Assembly: GCA_034509925.1 (NCBI GenBank)
Contig: CM067528.1
Coordinates: forward strand, 11,308,501-11,372,500
Direction of reading: 5' to 3'
Source: Hirudinaria manillensis
Taxonomy: Eukaryota; Annelida; Clitellata; Hirudinida; Hirudinidae
Length of the DNA: 64,000 bases
The position numbers were made by a program, and so were the translations under genes. A model generated the notes under the pieces. It was given only the letters and a program-made list of their open reading frames with translations. It made no database searches and was not told the DNA's origin. Within the stretch, counting starts at the first letter, position 1, and every line of letters starts with the position of its first letter. Shown here piece by piece: positions 40,601 through 55,450 of the stretch.

Positions 40601-43600
40601 GTGAGGTTGGTGCAGCCCAATGATTAGGACAATAGAGTCCAAACAAATGAATCATCATCATCGTCGTCGTCATCGTTGTCGGCATCATCACTAGAGGCAG
40701 AAGTCTCAACCTGAGGGACATCACCTGATGCAGCCCGAAATTAGAATGCCTTGCATAAGCATTCAAATGTGAAAGTTGAGATGGATGATTTCTCTTGCAA
40801 ATGGTATGCAGTAATAAATGTATGCATTGTTCAAAATGAACAGATTTATTAAAAAAAATTAAATGTAATAAAAATTGTAAGAGAGGTCTTCCAAACTCTA
40901 AATGAAGGCAAATCAAACTTAATTTGATTTCATTGACTTGCCTCTTTTCCAAACAAATGTTAATTAAATCTGTCAGCTTGAAGGTAGTACGTAGTAAAAG
41001 CAAAAGTAGTTTAGAGTTCAGTCCTTCTGGGGTTTCATTAATCCCTCCATCCGTCTGTCCGTCCACCCATCCTTTTATCCATCCATTCATCCTTCTGTTT
41101 GTTCATCAATCCATACAGCCAGTAAACACCCAAAGACTCATTCATCTACCAGTTAATAAGATCTTCAGAAGAATTTTTTTTATATTTTCAGACACTTGAA
41201 ATATTTGTCTTCCTTTTTTTTTCTTAATTATTTTAACACCAGATATTACTGCATGAGTTGAACGAGTTAAAGGTTGACCTTTCTTATAGAAGCTCATGCT
41301 TCGTGATGTCAGACTGACCCCAATAAATGCAGGCAGCCAATCACCTATTTGCTGTCAGATGTAATCTTGACAAGTACTGATTTCCAATGAATTAGGAGAT
41401 AATTTCAGACAATGCGGTTCATTAGACAGGAGTTTAAACTCAGTTTGAATGTAGGTAGGAATCTTCAGAGAATCCTGTGAAGCCAATTTACATACTCCGA
41501 TGCCAGGCATTGCTTCCTTCGCTTGAGACCTTTCTGAATGCAAACAATGCACAATGCAAACGACGCGCAATGCATGGTTGTCCGTGGTTTTCCATCGTTC
41601 CCTCCAGAAGATTCTTACTGATCTGTGAAGAGCTTTCAAGTCTTCCTGTCGACTGCTTATTGTTATTTTTGCCTCATTTTTTAAAAGTTCTGATTGCAAT
41701 TTCTTTTTATCCTTATTCTGGCTTTGGTGTTTACAATTAGTCGTTCAAAAGCATATCATTGTCTGCAAAAAGAGATGAACATATTTTAAGCCAATAATAT
41801 ATTTTTTAAATTTACATTTAAGGGAGCTTTATGTGACCACGTCATTTGAAGTACCTGTACGCTACTTCACGGTTGAGTGATTCATTTGTTTTTGATCTTC
41901 CAGGTATGGGAAAATCATTTCCACAAAAGCCATTATTGACCAGTCAACAGGAAAATGCAAAGGTATGCTTCTACGGTCGTCATGGCGATTTGAATGTGCC
42001 TGTCCCGGCTGTCGGGTTGCGGCACTTTTGAAATTCAAGCGATTGTTTGTAGCAAAAAATGTCCTTCCGTGTGTTTCTACGTCAGATTTGTAGTCGTTCT
42101 TTTTGTTTGAGTTGATAACGACCTGTTATTGATAATGGCTCGAATGAATAACTCCATGGGTACACCAGTGCCCATAAGGAAATTTGAAAAATCAAAACTG
42201 GCTCGGAGGTCCGAACGTTTCTAAATTAATCATTTAAAAGTACCAAGAACGGCAATTATTTACAATTGATTATAATAATTTGTAATAATTATTTATAATT
42301 AAATGTGATAATTTATAATAATTATTTATAATTGAACGATTCTTAGACAGAAATAATAAGAACAAAAGGCAATAAAAACGTGCAAAACAAACTTCTTTAT
42401 TTTTATTCTTTCTTTTTCTTTTCCTTCTTCTCTTCATCCAGGTTACGGCTTCGTCGACTACGACAACGAAAAGGCTGCGGAAACCGCCGTCAAAGCCCTC
42501 CAGAGCAGTGGGATTCAGGCTCAAATGGCCAAGGTGCTTAGATACGTTGTTACTTTCGAATAATTAATAATTTATTAATAAATATTCTAACAATTAATAA
42601 TTTATTAATAAATACATATTCTTGTCATTTAACAATTAATAATTTATCAATAAATATTCTAACAATTAATAATTTATTAATAAATACATATTCTTGTCAT
42701 TTAACAATTAATAATTTATCAATAAATATTCTAACAATCAATAATTTATTAACAAACCGACAATCGTCATCTGCGATAATCGTTTGCAAACGTCGAGAAA
42801 AGCCATCATCATCATCAGCGTCATCGTCGTCATCATCCTCTCTCCCCCTTTTTGCATCCAATGTAGCAGCAAGAACAAGACTCGACCAACCTGTACATTG
42901 CCAACCTCCCAGAAAACTTTTCAGAGGCCGACCTGGAGCAGCTCTTCGCCAGTTCCGGGGGCATCGTTTCCACCCGGATTCTGAGGGATCAGACCGGGAA
43001 GAGCCGGGGGGTCGGGTTCGCCAGGATGGAGTCGAAGGAGTGCTGCGAGAAGGCCATCCAGAATTTCAATGGGAAAGTGCTGCAAGGTCTGATGATGGTA
43101 GTGCTTGTGGTGAATGAATGAATGAATGAATGAATGAATGAATGAATGAATGAATGAATGAATGAATGAATGAATGAATGAATGAATGAATGAATGAATG
43201 AATGAATGAATTCAAATAGACCTTTAGAAATGCACATCTTACATATAGAATGCATTAGTATGCATGATGCAAGTTTCTTTGTAACGACTTTGTAAGACTT
43301 TATTTGAGCTAATGGAAATGTAAAGTCATGCAGACTTTTGTCTGAGAATATATTTTGTGAATTTCTTAGGATTTCAAGATTTTCTCAAAATTTATTTTCA
43401 AATCAGGAAGCAGATTTTCTTCTCCAGAAAGGCGAATTATTTTTAAAAATCATTGTTAACACGTTAACATTGTACGAAAATCGACCGTGATTTTGCATGA
43501 GTTGCAAAACCCGAAACTGAGAACGTGGTTCTCCGGTCGCATACAATTCTGTTTTCCTTGCATCTTGCATGCACTTCAGAGTTTTTAAATGCCCCTCCTC

Positions 43601-45459
43601 TGTTATTTATTTAATCTCAGTTACAGCTATGCATTATAATTACAGCTATATATTATAATTATAGATATATATTATAATTACAGCTATATATTATAATTAT
43701 AGCTATATATTATAATTACAAATGTATATTGTAATGTCTCCTAATTTCAAGGACACAAAGATCCGTTGACGGTGAAATTTGCTGACGGAGGAAGCAAGCG
43801 AAAGCTTCACCACTACCAGTCCAGCAAACAATGGACGGAACATCAAGAGGTCGGGTAGAATGCAGTTGTTTGGTTGCCATGATGGTGGTTGCCATGATGG
43901 TGGTTGCCATGATGGTGGTGGAGATGGTGGTGTGGTGGAGATGGTGGTGTGGTGGAGGTAGTGGTGTGGTGGAGATGGTGGTGTGGTGGAGGTGGTGGTG
44001 GGTTAGGGTTAGGGTTAGGACGATGATGAAATAAGCTTTGGGTCCAAAATAGGCAACTGAGGCAAATGAGGAATTATTAGCGTTTAAATAATTTAAACAA
44101 TTTCCTCGTCCAGGCAACAGTTCCAAGCACTTTTGAGCACATTACAGGTATGGCTGGAATAGCCCCAGCTGGGTGAGTTATTGTGAATTGTTGGCACAAC
44201 AAGCGGCCTTACAAAATATCCAATAAAGTGGTTCCATTATCAAAACGGGTAGACGTATGGCTCCAATAAAGTAGGAGAGGTCCATAACCTTGAATCTAGG
44301 ATGTAAATGATTCACAAATGCTCGATTCTACCTCGGGATGATGTCTTAGGGCTTTCCGACGTTTTCGATTTTCCAGACTCGCCCAGTTCACCGCCGTGCC
44401 GAGGTTCGTGGCTTCTCCCGCATTCGGGGGGATCCCCATTCATCCCCAGACCGGCTGGGTGGGTCCGTGCCACCAAGGTTTCATAATGCAGACGCCATTC
44501 GCAACTGTGAGTCACACGAATGAAATAAAAAGTTGTAGTTTGAAAGACTATTGCCGACTATTAAGGACCAAATTGCGTTTCGAGTTGTTTACTTAAGTTT
44601 TTTTTTTGTCGTTCCTTTCATCCTTCAGATGCTCCCCGGTGGCATCCACACCGCACCCCCATCCATCGACCCGTCGCTATTGGCAACACAAATGGGGAAT
44701 CTCCATCTGGGGCCCGCCCCTGCGGTCGGTTTTGCCCTGTTTTTGTTGACGTTTTTTTTGTTTTTGTTTTTTTTTTGAGATACTTTCAAGACATTCGTGA
44801 TGTTCTGTTCATCTGTTTTCATTTAACTGCTCTTGTAATCCGTCGTCAGTTAATAGTCGTTAGTACAATTCGCTCGGTCAAGTGTTCAGAGATTTTGGTG
44901 TTTATACTGCTAAATAAATAAATAATTATATTATAATTATATTATTAATTAATTAATTATACGATTAATTTTTTTTTATTTATTGATTTTTTATTCATCA
45001 CTTTGTATTTTGAATGCAGTTTCTGCCGGCAGCTACGGCAGTCCAGCCCAACACGTACATGCACTTTGCTTACCCAGCTGCTCAGCCCCTGCAGCCAATG
45101 GCTATTGAGGTTAACGAGGTTATGTAATAGGCAGTAATTGGTAATAATAATAATAATTAATTGTCATTAACATTAATTGATTGATAATAATTAATAATAA
45201 TTAAAAGTTATTAACAATTGATACAGTGTTGCTTATTTTGGTTACGAGTGACCTTGTTTATCAATCATTGGCCTATGAAATAACGATAACAATGTTGACC
45301 CAGTTGCATGATTTCCGCTCGTAATTATCGTTAAACCTGTTTTTCCCGATATTTTATTCGCCAAAACTTTTCTAGGACATGACCTGTGACCCGACCTACC
45401 CGCCACCTGGTGCATATCACCCCCAGCAGACGCTACCTGTTCAGATGCTGAGCAAGTGA
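25691..45459 (+). CDS. RBMS: RBMS-family RNA-binding protein with two RRMs
   Basis: Single-strand nucleic-acid-binding protein of the RBMS1/2/3 (fly alan shepard, worm SUP-26) family, which acts on mRNA. Exons: 25691-25876, 35920-36104, 41904-41962, 42442-42533, 42867-43086, 43752-43849, 44114-44172, 44377-44506, 44629-44724, 45020-45109, 45376-45459. They give 432 residues, and all phases match. RRM1 has RNP2 TNLYIRGL and RNP1 KCKGYGFVDY. RRM2 has TNLYIANL and SRGVGFARM. The inter-RRM linker QAQMAKQQEQD is near-identical to vertebrate RBMS. After RRM2 comes [10 protein letters not shown], then a Pro/Ala-rich tail with [10 protein letters not shown] and [10 protein letters not shown], which parallels the vertebrate C-terminus. 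The N-terminal exon (62 codons) is not conserved; I chose it because its phase-0 end joins the next exon in frame. The donor GTCTGA at 43087 is weak, and exon 45020 could instead end at 45118. Confidence 0.95.
29380..30125. repeat. Diverged tandem duplication
   Basis: A segment near 29400-29480 (ATTAATATCAATTGAAA, TTTTCAAACCA, AATTCTTTTGA) is repeated in diverged form near 29790-29870. Sequence near 29570-29625 resembles 30065-30120. The order is kept, so this looks like an old duplication with unit 370-500 bp. Confidence 0.5.
30425..30955 (-). mobile_element. Degenerate non-LTR retrotransposon 3' end
   Basis: A minus-strand ORF (30928-30554) ends with RGHCLKL, then [19 protein letters not shown] and a Ser/Arg/Phe-containing tail. 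This is the usual C-terminal pattern of reverse-transcriptase proteins in CR1/Jockey-like LINEs (F-x-N-R-x-V-x-x-W-N-x-L-P-x-x-VV). Downstream on the same strand is about 110 bp of 3' UTR ending in repeats of AATAAATTC, typical of a LINE tail. The region upstream of the ORF has a stop codon and no recognisable RT core, so the copy is truncated and dead. It sits antisense in RBMS intron 1. Confidence 0.7.
31222..31695. repeat. 122-bp tandem repeat, about four copies
   Basis: The marker GGTAACCAGTAAAT occurs at 31261, 31383, 31505 and 31627, an exact 122-bp period. Each unit carries CATCTATTCTGCATTTCATAA and TATAATAGCATGTTATG, and the copies differ by only a few bases. There are no unique spacers, so it is a minisatellite and not a CRISPR array. 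Confidence 0.95.
35798..35919 (+). other. Possible alternative 5' extension of RBMS exon 2
   Basis: A CCACAG acceptor at 35792-35797 is followed by CAATG. The ATG at 35800 opens 40 codons, starting [20 protein letters not shown], in frame with the RRM1 exon. It could be an alternative start or longer exon. It could also be only the polypyrimidine end of the intron reading open by chance. An upstream exon ending in phase 0 could not splice here in frame, so it would need its own start. Confidence 0.35.
36105..41903. other. RBMS intron 2 (5.8 kb)
   Basis: AT-rich sequence without recognised exons. It has a short TTA tract (about 36296-36313) and a CATC-type tract (about 41041-41100). A 200-codon minus-strand ORF (40488-41090) runs through low-complexity sequence and looks spurious. 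Confidence 0.6.
42541..42760. repeat. 72-bp AT-rich tandem repeat
   Basis: A unit containing AACAATTAATAATTTATTAA and TACATATTCTTGTCATTT repeats at a 72-bp period. Each unit is itself two related halves. It lies in the short intron between the RBMS exons for RRM1 and RRM2. Confidence 0.85.
43111..43210. repeat. TGAA tetranucleotide array, 25 units
   Basis: Exactly 100 bp of pure TGAA, starting 24 bp after the end of the RRM2 exon of the RBMS gene. Confidence 0.97.
43622..43730. repeat. ATTATAATTA/AGCTATAT tandem repeat
   Basis: About five copies of a unit near 21 bp built from TATATTATAATTA and CAGCTA or TAGCTA, in an RBMS intron. Confidence 0.8.
43868..44019. repeat. 15-bp minisatellites plus telomere-like (TTAGGG)3
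   Basis: Three copies of GGTTGCCATGATGGT are followed by repeats of GTGGTGGAGATGGTG. The array ends in GGGTTAGGGTTAGGGTTAGG at 44000-44019, three animal telomere units. It lies in an RBMS intron. Confidence 0.9.
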
Positions 45460-45732
45460 CGAGCATGTAAGTGATGCCAGCCAGGTAGGCATCTTACCTG
45501 GAGTGTGATTACCTTTGTTACCTTTCTTAGAGATTGTCATGTTATCACGATGTTAACACGATGAACGTCCGCAGGTTTATAAAGACATCTTCATATTTAG
45601 CGCATATTTATATTTAAATAAATATAATATAAATAAAACGTTAATATTCAAATTTTAATTTATTTATTGTTCTTGTTTTTCAGGATCTGAAGGACTGAGA
45701 GACATACCAGGGACATGAAAGAATGTGATTAT

Positions 45733-45842
45733 GGTAATGATGATGATGATGATGATGATGATGACTATGGTAACGATGATAATGATGGTGGTGATGATGA
45801 TGATCATGATCATGATGATAGCGATATTGAAGATGATGGACG
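45733..45842. repeat. GAT/GGT trinucleotide tract
   Basis: Imperfect (GAT)n with ATG, ACT and GGT steps, downstream of the RBMS stop. Confidence 0.9.
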
Positions 45843-46706
45843 ATACTGGTGAAAGAGTTATTTTTTGGATTATCGAGCAAAATGGTGGTCGTTCAGTCAA
45901 GTCTCAAGCGGCACGGATAGTCAGGCTTACTGTTTTTATGGAAGTTTACGTTTTTCTTTTCTTCACCCTTTTTGTTTTGTTTTGGTTGAATTTGGATTTA
46001 ATTGGTGCAAAAAAAATATAATAATAAATAATAATAATAATAATAATTTGTTATTGAATTAAGAATAATCTTCGTGACATTCGTTAGGTGTCGCGCCGAA
46101 CGACGACGACGGACGTCGTGACGAGCGAAGATCTTTTTTGTCGTATAAGCATATGCAAACGTACCATCCATTTTTTTTTGTGGCTGATTTCATTATTATT
46201 ATTTTTATTTTTATTATTAATATTATTATTTTATTTATTTTTTATTATTTTATTTTCTTTTTTTTCTTTTTTTTTTTAAAGAGCTTTCTGCTCCAAACGT
46301 CGCTTTGAGTTATCGAACGACTGATTGGGTGAAGGATGCTGTCGGACGACGTTGTTGTTGTTGTTGCAGACGACGATGAATTCGTTGATGTTGCATTTGT
46401 GCCTAAAAGTAGCAGGAGATGCGTCCATTCCCAGGTCTCAGATTCCCCGTCGCCACCGTCAGCATCATTACCATGACTTTTTTATTACTCCCACTGCTGT
46501 TGTTGTCAGTGTTGTTGTTGTTGCTGTCAATTGTTATTGTTGTCGTTGCTGCTACTGATGATGATGATGATGGTGACTACGATGATGATCATGTTTGCAC
46601 CTTTAACGGGTGATCGGTATTCGCTGCAATCGTGTTTTTCAAACGAGTCTTTAAAAAGAAGGGTTAGTTTTGCTTCATTGCTGTTGTTGCGTGTCTGTTG
46701 CTGTTG

Positions 46707-46807
<101 letters not shown>

Positions 46808-48256
46808 GTCTATTCCAACCTTCTCCTTCTGCGTTTGAGACGTGTTCCTCGTTTTTGTTGTCATTCATTCCTTTTCCTTTGTTCTGAGAGTTTCTCTTGA
46901 ATCTCCTGGTCATCTACTGTTGCTGTTGCTACTGTGGCTCAGGCAATGCTGTCATTGTTGTTGTTGTTGTTGTTGTGGCCATGCCGATGGTGTCGTCGTC
47001 GTTGTTCACAAGGAATACGTCCATCCCTGCTTTCGTGTCCTTTTCATTGTGACTACTTGCTGATCATGTTTGGACTTTTTTAGAAAAATTTTTTTTTTGA
47101 GTGTCGATGATGACTTTTCTTCGACATTTTGTGTGGTTGGTGACGCAGATCCTCGTCTGCTGACTTTTGAATACTTGAAATCGGACAAAGTTTTTTGACA
47201 TTTTAACGTAAATTTAAAATTTAAACGTTTAATTTTTGCTCGAATTAAGTTTTCTTTTTTTTCTTTTCCAAAATAAGTAAATTCTTTGTAAACTCGTGAC
47301 TAAACTAAATGGTTAACTGAAAATCTTTCATTCATTCATTCATTCGTTCATTCATTCGTTTCTTTCCTCTTCCCGCTTTCGGTGGTGCTTCGTCGACTTC
47401 TTAGATTATTTCCAAATCGACACGAAAATCTTTTCCCGCCATTTAACGAAAAAATATATTTTTTTAAGACGAGTTGCCTCTGAAATTATTTGAACTTTGA
47501 ACTTTTCAAGTGATCCTCCTTTTATTTTTTATTTTATTTTTTATTTTATTTTTAATTTTAATTTTTTTTTTGCATCTCCTGACTGGGACCAATTCATTTT
47601 CCTTTTCCAGTAAATCGGAGTTAAACTTTGAACTTTGACCTGTGGCATCAAGCTTCAAAGTTCTTGCCATGGAACGTCTACAAGTGACCACAGAAAATCG
47701 TCCATTTTTGCTTCCTTCCTCTTTTTTTTTTCTTAAATTTTGCAGGGTTAATGGGGAATTTGAAGGAGTGTTGTTGATGATGATGATTATGACGACGATG
47801 ATGATGATGATGATAATATTGATGATTATGATGATGACGATGTTGACCTTGCAAGGTCGAGTTTAAGGTACTCGAGATGACGTTACAATTTCATAGCGTC
47901 TGCGACGACCATTTTGCAGATTTGGCCTCCGAAATTCTTCCAATTTTCGTTATACTCGTGACTTCCGCACTGCCCGTGGAGTCGGTTTACGTGCTGAAAT
48001 AATTTTAATTTTAATATTAATTTTCAATTGGGTTCGGTAATTCGTCTGGAAAATTCTTGAAGAGTTTGGTAGAACGATTAATTATAATCTTTGCATCGAT
48101 GCATTTAAACAGCCCAACGCATTTTTTAACTTCTATTCCCGAGGCTCAGAACGAAAAGACTTGTATATAATCACCCAGAGTGCTGACTTTTGATGGTTTT
48201 ATTGGAGAATTTGTTCTTGAGGATTATTTTTATTATTTTTTGAACTTTTTTTGACA

Positions 48257-48262
48257 AATAAA
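48257..48262 (+). promoter_or_regulatory. Candidate distal poly(A) signal AATAAA for RBMS
   Basis: AATAAA in ACAAATAAATGAATGATAAAAG, followed by a T-containing stretch. It is 2.8 kb from the stop, so use by RBMS is uncertain. Confidence 0.35.
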
Positions 48263-50348
48263 TGAATGATAAAAGCACTTTAATCGCCGCTTTGGCCGTC
48301 GTTTCATTTGACAGGTCGGTCAACGAATATTCAGTCTCCTTGGTTGGGAAGTTGGGATATCACTTGCTTTTGTGAATTTTGAAGCGTTGATTTAGTAAAT
48401 TTAGTTAAATTTGAGATAATTTTGGCTAAAACATGAACTTCACGTTTTTAACAAACGCGGAAAATTTCAGAAGATAATCTCGATTAACTTTTTAGTGAAA
48501 GCTTAAAAGTAGTGTACACTGAGAACCGCTTATCTACCTTTCTAGGCGTAATTTACTGAGATTAGCGTTTGTAACGTGTAAGTACCAGTTAGGAAAACTA
48601 AAATGAAGTAAAAAAAATATTATATTCTATTAAATTATGCTTTCAAATACCAATTTCTCGCCCTAATTTAATAAATTACAAAGAATTTTTAGAACAATTA
48701 CTTCTTGGCTCTGACCAAAACGCTTGCAACTTTTTAGCGCAAGTTAATTACATAAATATTTTAATAATTTAAAATAATGCCGAAAGTTTTATAAATCTTT
48801 TTTGTGGCAACCCAATGTGATTATTCTATATACACATCGAATATTATATTGCAGCCCCAACGACTAAAGATCAATTCATCTGCGGGGAGCGTGACGTCGA
48901 TCCATCTAAACTTTGCACCCTTAAAATGTAAAATTCAACAATTTAGAAACTCTCAATATGACAATTAATTGGATATAAATACCATAATATCTTTAATGAC
49001 AATTACAACATCAAGATATGGCAAATAGTAGCAAATGGGACACAGAAGCGCTCAAGTAAATTCTTTTGGCAGTAATACTTCTCAGGGAAGCCATTTCAGG
49101 TTTTCCCGGGCAAATACCTACTCCTAATACAAGTCCCTAACGTGTGAGACACCCTTAGAGTGTGACATTTCACAGATCACATTTTTAATGCTAGCTTTTG
49201 AAGAACATTCCCTAACGTGTATACATAGAAAGTGCAAACCTCAAGAATGACTGGTTAAACTGTAATAAGGCATATGTTCTAATAAACAATTATTGCTCGT
49301 ATTCCATAATTTATCTCGACACAGAAAATCTACGAATCGGGAAGTTGTTGTCATTAAATGGCCGGTTCTACTAACAACCTGCAGGAACGGGAACCATATG
49401 CACACATTATATTATAATATATATTTCTTTTAAATTGCTTATAACGTATTTATTTATTAATTTAATATTTTTAGTTACTTATATTTGACTTTTTAAGGCA
49501 TTTTGCCATCTGACTAGAGAATTGTTTCTTCTATTTCAATTTTATTTAATAAAAGGAAACACAAAGGCTGAAATTAAATATAATTGTTTAATATATTTAA
49601 TACTTCCACAAACTGTATTTTATAAATTTTTGGATCCATGTGCATGAGTATGATGACAATTGCAAGCTATAAGCTTTCGTGCATACGTAATATAAAGCAG
49701 GTTTGGGCATGCCCGTCCTTCAACTTTGACTGTTGTATCATAAAGTGGCAATTATCATCAGATGATAATGGCAGATAATCTTTGAATGATATATGATACC
49801 AAAACCCTATCGAAAATGACGGTTGTAGTCCCTAAATAGTAATTTCACCTTCGTATTTTAGACAGATTTTGACTAACTTTGGCCTAATGTGACGATTTCC
49901 CAGGCTACTGATCATTACGTGGTCCTTTTAAATCAGCATTGAATGGTGATGTCAGAAATTAGTCAGACTTGTTTAGCTCAGAATTATCGGACGAGTTTCC
50001 TACAAGTTACAAGTTAGGCGGTTTCCAAGGCAACGGATGCCACTTCAGAGTTACTAATAATCGTTTTTGTTTTAAATGTGTCATCATTAATACTGGCATG
50101 ACTAATGGATGTTCGAACAAAAGCGATAGATGTGTAGCCATCTCGGCCAATTATGAAGATCGCAGCTGATCATAGTTGCTTATTTAAGCATTTTTCAGCT
50201 CGCTGTAAAGTGCTCACTGTAAGCAATTTCGAAAAGTTTCAGTATTAAAGGAAACATTTTGAAGAAACTGCCATTTTAGAGAATCACTTTTTGAAGTTTA
50301 ATTTCAGCTTTCGTGTTTCTTATTATTTTTTTGGGAATATTTTTACTC

Positions 50349-51505
50349 ATGGAAAGCAAGACACCCTCTAGGCCCACTCCGGATACAAGGTTAGATTTGA
50401 TACCAATTAAACGTTACAGGGTAGTTGGTTCATCATTCTAAAGAACTTTGACTTGAATTTTAAAGTTTAAGAAAAACCTCTGGTTGATTCCAGATGTGAT
50501 TCACAATTCTTTAAAGACAATTGGCTCAAATCAATAAATTTTAATATCTTATTGAAGAAATGGCACTTTTTTGGCATTTAATCAAATCTGACTTAAAACT
50601 ATGCAGCTATGATTCGAATATCTCGCTCGCTTTATGAGTATTAAAACTAAAAATGACGTGACCGGGTGTCATAAACCTGTGACAAATAAACATGTAATCA
50701 TAAAAAATAATAATAATAACGACGATGACGATGACAATGATGGACATGGACTGGAGTTTCTCAGAAAGTGAACTTAATGGTTAGTGGCGCAATGACATGA
50801 TGTTATCCCACGTATGAAAAAATCAGAATAAGCTCAGAATTCATGTCTATTGTTGCCTATGTCTCTGTGCCTGAGAATCTTTGGTAGAATTTGGTAGAAT
50901 ATATTCTCATGAATGATCTGAGAAAATCTGATTTCTATAAACATGCATCAGTCGTGGCGAAACGTTGCTCCCAATTCAGCTCTCAAGATCAGGATATTTT
51001 TAATTTGTCGTTTAGTTAATTTAACAATTACATCGTTTGTTAAAATATAATGCTGATGAATAATTAGAAGAAGGAATTATTATAAATTACTGTTTTTGTT
51101 GATAACAGACCTGAACCAGGCAAAAAAACTTGCTCTAGGAAGATAACTCCTGAGGCGAGTGCATTGGCAAGACGCAGGTTGGATTTTTCCGACAAAGAGA
51201 AAGAAATCATGGACTCTGAGAAGGGCAGGGCAAACCCGTTGTTCATGGAATTCCAGCCGATAGAATCACAAGTCACGACATTGGACGAGGATGAAGGTCA
51301 TTCGAAACGACCTCCAGAAGGAGGCGACAGTTCGGAAGACAGCAGTAGCAGCAACAACAACAACATTATTCGATCCAAATCCGTAGAATATAATTTCAAC
51401 TTCAAAGAGTGCAGACCGTTCACTGAAGAGGAGTGCAACAAATTCCTCACTGAAGAGCCAAGGTACGAGTGGACGAAAGTCGACCAATGCGGAGACGAAA
51501 TTTGA
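50349..51505 (+). CDS. Probable CIP/KIP-type cyclin-dependent kinase inhibitor (p21/p27/dacapo-like)
   Basis: Two exons, 50349-50389 and 51109-51505, give 145 residues. The first exon ends in phase 2 with a GTTAGA donor and joins the second in frame. The protein starts MESKTPSRPTPDT. At about 34-40 it has ARRRLDF, a cyclin-binding RxL-type motif with a cluster of Arg. A Ser/Asn-rich low-complexity linker follows. Near the C-terminus are YNFNF (108-112), RPF and RYEWTKVD (132-139). In p21/p27/p57 a CRRLFG-type motif is followed by WNFDF, a PL/G turn and an aromatic-Trp strand (YEW or FAW) that bind cyclin and CDK. The same order is present here, but the LFG is not exact, the linker is much longer, and the tail stops soon after the CDK-binding hairpin. 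The match is my motif reading and could be chance in a disordered protein. Confidence 0.5.
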
Positions 51506-52815
51506 TCGAATATTTAATTAGTTTCATGATTTTAAATTGTTTGCTTGGATTTACACTTAATTGGCCGTTCCGTTGAGTCTGCTCAGTTTTTTGAAGCAGG
51601 CGCAACACTTTATTTTTGAACAAATGTGATATTCCAAAACTTGTTGCTCATCTGTACTTTAACATCGAGAATGATATGGTATAAAGTTTTGTTTTTTGCT
51701 GAAGTAAACTTAAATATTTTGATGAAATTGTTTGTTATTTTGCTTTATTATTGACTGAGGGGAAAAGCCGCTCCATCGAATTGCAAATCATCTTGCTTTG
51801 AATTAGCTTATTATGCGCAATTAAAGAGATTTTTTTCTGCAATTGTGGCCGCTGTCGTCGGTTTATTTTTCCATATCATTAAAGCTCAGGCGGGAGTTAT
51901 CAATTAACAAATCATTTACAAATTAAGGTAAAGTTAAAGCTTCCTGAAGTCGAATTTGAAAATTATTTAAATTTTTCATAATTACAGCATTTTCACGAAA
52001 TGACAGTTAACTCAAATTGTAGAACGCTGTGTTCATAAAATGTCGAGGTCATTTGAACGACAAACCGGCCATATTGCTGGTTTTGTTGTATCATCTGGAC
52101 TTAACCCCAGATTTAAACGCTCGACGAGAAAAAGCAAATCGCGATACATTTTAATCGAAGATAAAAAAAATAAAGCAACACCATAACACAGAACCAAATC
52201 TTGGCAGGTGCAGATTATATTCTCAGATAAACACCCTTAGATGGAGGCGTTATTTATCAAGGTAAATAAGTCATAACTTGTAAGTAATTTACTACTAAAT
52301 TTTATTATACACAATTTCAAGTCGAAAGTGGACATGTTTTTATTGTGGATTGATCATTTCAGATCAACGATTTTATCGTCAACAAGACGAACGATTTAAT
52401 ACGAATTAAAAGTTGTCAATGAAAAGACTTATTTTGGTGGTGTCCCAAACAATCAAACAATATTAGAATTATTCGGAATTTTGAAATTTATTTGAAATGC
52501 AGGTCTTCCCACGTTTGTGGCTCCTCCCTTCTTGAATAATTGAGTTGGAGCTGAGGAGATCTATCAGACGTCACCCGCACAGTGCCATTGTTAAAATTGG
52601 TCAAGGATATTGAAGATCACATAAATATCGACAATAATCTTTTAATGTGATTTATAAAACGTAAAATATATTTCAAAAACTTAATATTTAATTTTATGGT
52701 CTAATATTCAAAACTTTTAGTTTTTAACTGTGTGCCGAAAAACTAGCCGTCAGAGGCATACATTTACTTTTAGCTGTCTCGTCTTTGTTTTCACGTATCC
52801 GGCGTTGTTTAGAAA
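51506..52815. other. CDK-inhibitor-like 3' UTR and PSMC1 upstream region
   Basis: AT-rich, with no ORF of interest. AATAAA at 52169-52174 is one possible poly(A) signal. The stretch 52735-52815, with pyrimidine-rich and CCGGCG-containing sequence, is the likely 5' UTR or promoter-proximal part of PSMC1. Confidence 0.45.

Positions 52816-55450
<2,635 letters not shown>

Noticed and set aside
40488..41090. 200-codon ORF on the minus strand inside RBMS intron 2
   Set aside because: No family resemblance. It crosses GAT-type and tetranucleotide repeats and has a Leu/His/Met-rich chance composition.
49969..50169. 66-codon ORF with several Cys upstream of the CDK-inhibitor candidate
   Set aside because: No splice or start context and no family similarity, so it is treated as chance.
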